DNA from: Pseudomonas sp.
GTDB lineage: Bacteria; Pseudomonadota; Gammaproteobacteria; Pseudomonadales; Pseudomonadaceae
Reading direction: 5' to 3'
DNA length: 5,820 bases
NCBI GenBank assembly: GCA_003523465.1
Contig: DQAA01000228.1
Span: 881-6,700 of the forward strand
Shown one piece after another: positions 4,996 to 5,820 of the stretch (the first letter of the stretch is position 1; the number at the start of each line of letters is the position of its first letter). A model generated the notes under the pieces. It did no database searches. It had not been told where the DNA came from and was given only the letters and a program-made list of their open reading frames with translations. A program made the position numbers and the translations under genes.

Positions 4996-5820
4996 GGCGT
5001 CATCGGCCACCACCTGGTTGCGCCCGTTTTCCTTGGCCGCATACAGGCGCCGGTCCGCCCGGGCCACCAGTTCTTCCAGGGAATGGCAGTCATCGCGCAG
5101 CACCTCGGCGACGCCGATGGAGATGGTCAGGTGCACGTCGGGGGACGGCGCGGTGCTGAGCATGGTCTGCGGATTGGGCAGGCACACCGACTGCGCGACT
5201 GCCGCACGCAGGGTCTCGGCCATGACGCTGGCCTCCTGCGTGGCAACGCCGGGCATCAGCACGCAGAACTCTTCGCCGCCGTAGCGGGCCATCAGGTCCT
5301 GGGGGCGAACCAGCGCCGAACACAGGGTCGCCAGGTGCTTGAGCACCTCGTCGCCGGTGGAGTGGCCCCAGTTGTCGTTGATCAGCTTGAACTTGTCGAT
5401 ATCCAGCAGCAGCAGGGACATCGGTTGTTCGCGCTTGAGACGCCGGGCCAGGCCGTCGAAATCAGTCTGCAGGCGGCGCCGGTTGGCCAGGCGGGTCAAG
5501 GGGTCGACCAGGCCGAGGTCGCGCATCCGCTCATTCAGGGCGAGCTGGCCGCGGAACAGCCGGTCGACGATCAGCAAGGTGATCAGCAACAGCACGCCAA
5601 GGGAAATCCAGATGATCACGAACAGTGTGCTGAACTGCGAAATCACCGCCCAGCGCAGGCTCGCCGAAGGGATATGAGCCAGAAGAAGTGCCCGCGAACC
5701 TTGCAGTTCCCGGTAGAGCACCGGGCCCTGGCCGTAGTCGACCTGGCCGGCCTCCCGCAGGTCGGTGCGCGGGTCGACGGCAGCGCCGAACAGCCGGGTC
5801 AGATCCTGCTGCGCATTGAT
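4981..5820 (-). CDS. membrane-bound GGDEF diguanylate cyclase, C-terminal part (truncated by window edge)
   Basis: The frame is open from the right edge to a TGA at 4983-4981, giving the last 279 residues; the start lies beyond the window, and the GTG at 5721 is internal. Residues 1-62 of the fragment look like the end of a periplasmic sensor, possibly Cache-type ('LLLAHIPSASLRWAVISQF'). One transmembrane helix follows at about 66-85, then a short linker, and the GGDEF domain starts at 'DPLTRLANRR' (106-115). The active site is complete: 'DIDKFK' with D140, N148, D157, and GGEEF at 181-185. The RxxD inhibitory site RPQD is at 172-175, so a catalytically competent, feedback-controlled c-di-GMP synthase is predicted. 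It is clearly diverged from the cyclase at 1450-3039, with different linker and loop lengths including a longer segment before 'LTISIGVAE', so the two are not a recent duplication. It converges on the LysR gene with a 15-bp overlap. Confidence 0.93.
   Translation of the reverse strand: MNAQQDLTRLFGAAVDPRTDLREAGQVDYGQGPVLYRELQGSRALLLAHIPSASLRWAVISQFSTLFVIIWISLGVLLLITLLIVDRLFRGQLALNERMRDLGLVDPLTRLANRRRLQTDFDGLARRLKREQPMSLLLLDIDKFKLINDNWGHSTGDEVLKHLATLCSALVRPQDLMARYGGEEFCVLMPGVATQEASVMAETLRAAVAQSVCLPNPQTMLSTAPSPDVHLTISIGVAEVLRDDCHSLEELVARADRRLYAAKENGRNQVVADDALLVT

Noticed and set aside
5719..5721. GTG as the start of the second cyclase
   Set aside because: The same frame continues open upstream to the window edge with sensor-like sequence, so this GTG is an internal valine codon.

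Overview
This is a GC-rich window with the codon use and gene content of a fluorescent Pseudomonas (P. fluorescens/protegens/chlororaphis-like). That assignment rests on general resemblance of the proteins, not on a search. All identifiable genes are chromosomal-type regulatory or transport genes. I see no tRNA, rRNA, CRISPR array, insertion sequence or phage gene.

Layout, left to right. (1) 1-1107, minus strand, truncated by the left edge: N-terminal 369 residues of a PAS-PAS-GAF sensor protein, probably a c-di-GMP enzyme whose catalytic domains lie outside the window. (2) 1108-1449: a 342-bp divergent intergenic region with a nested inverted-repeat structure at 1159-1205. (3) 1450-3039, plus strand: a complete membrane-bound dCache-GGDEF diguanylate cyclase of 529 residues. 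It starts at a GTG with a strong ribosome binding site, not at the far-upstream start of the open frame. (4) 3023-4003, minus strand: a ten-helix EamA/DMT-family transporter whose 3' end overlaps the cyclase by 17 bp. (5) 4004-4107: a 104-bp AT-richer divergent regulatory region with several related short repeats. (6) 4108-4995, plus strand: a LysR-type regulator, probably controlling the divergent transporter and itself. (7) 4981-5820, minus strand, truncated by the right edge: the C-terminal part of a second membrane-bound Cache-like/GGDEF diguanylate cyclase, overlapping the LysR gene by 15 bp.

Two functional themes are interleaved. One is c-di-GMP signalling: two cyclases with intact GGEEF active sites and intact RxxD inhibitory sites, plus a PAS/GAF sensor divergent from the first. 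The other is a textbook divergent LysR-regulator/transporter pair placed between the two cyclases. The order is cyclase> <transporter | regulator> <cyclase, a mirror-like arrangement in which both outer junctions are tail-to-tail overlaps of 15-17 bp. A 9-bp perfect inverted repeat sits exactly on the second junction. I find no convincing evidence of an entirely new biological system. The items most worth checking are the mirrored c-di-GMP/transporter architecture, the hairpin at the convergent stop codons, the repeat array between transporter and regulator, and the nested structure upstream of the first sensor gene.
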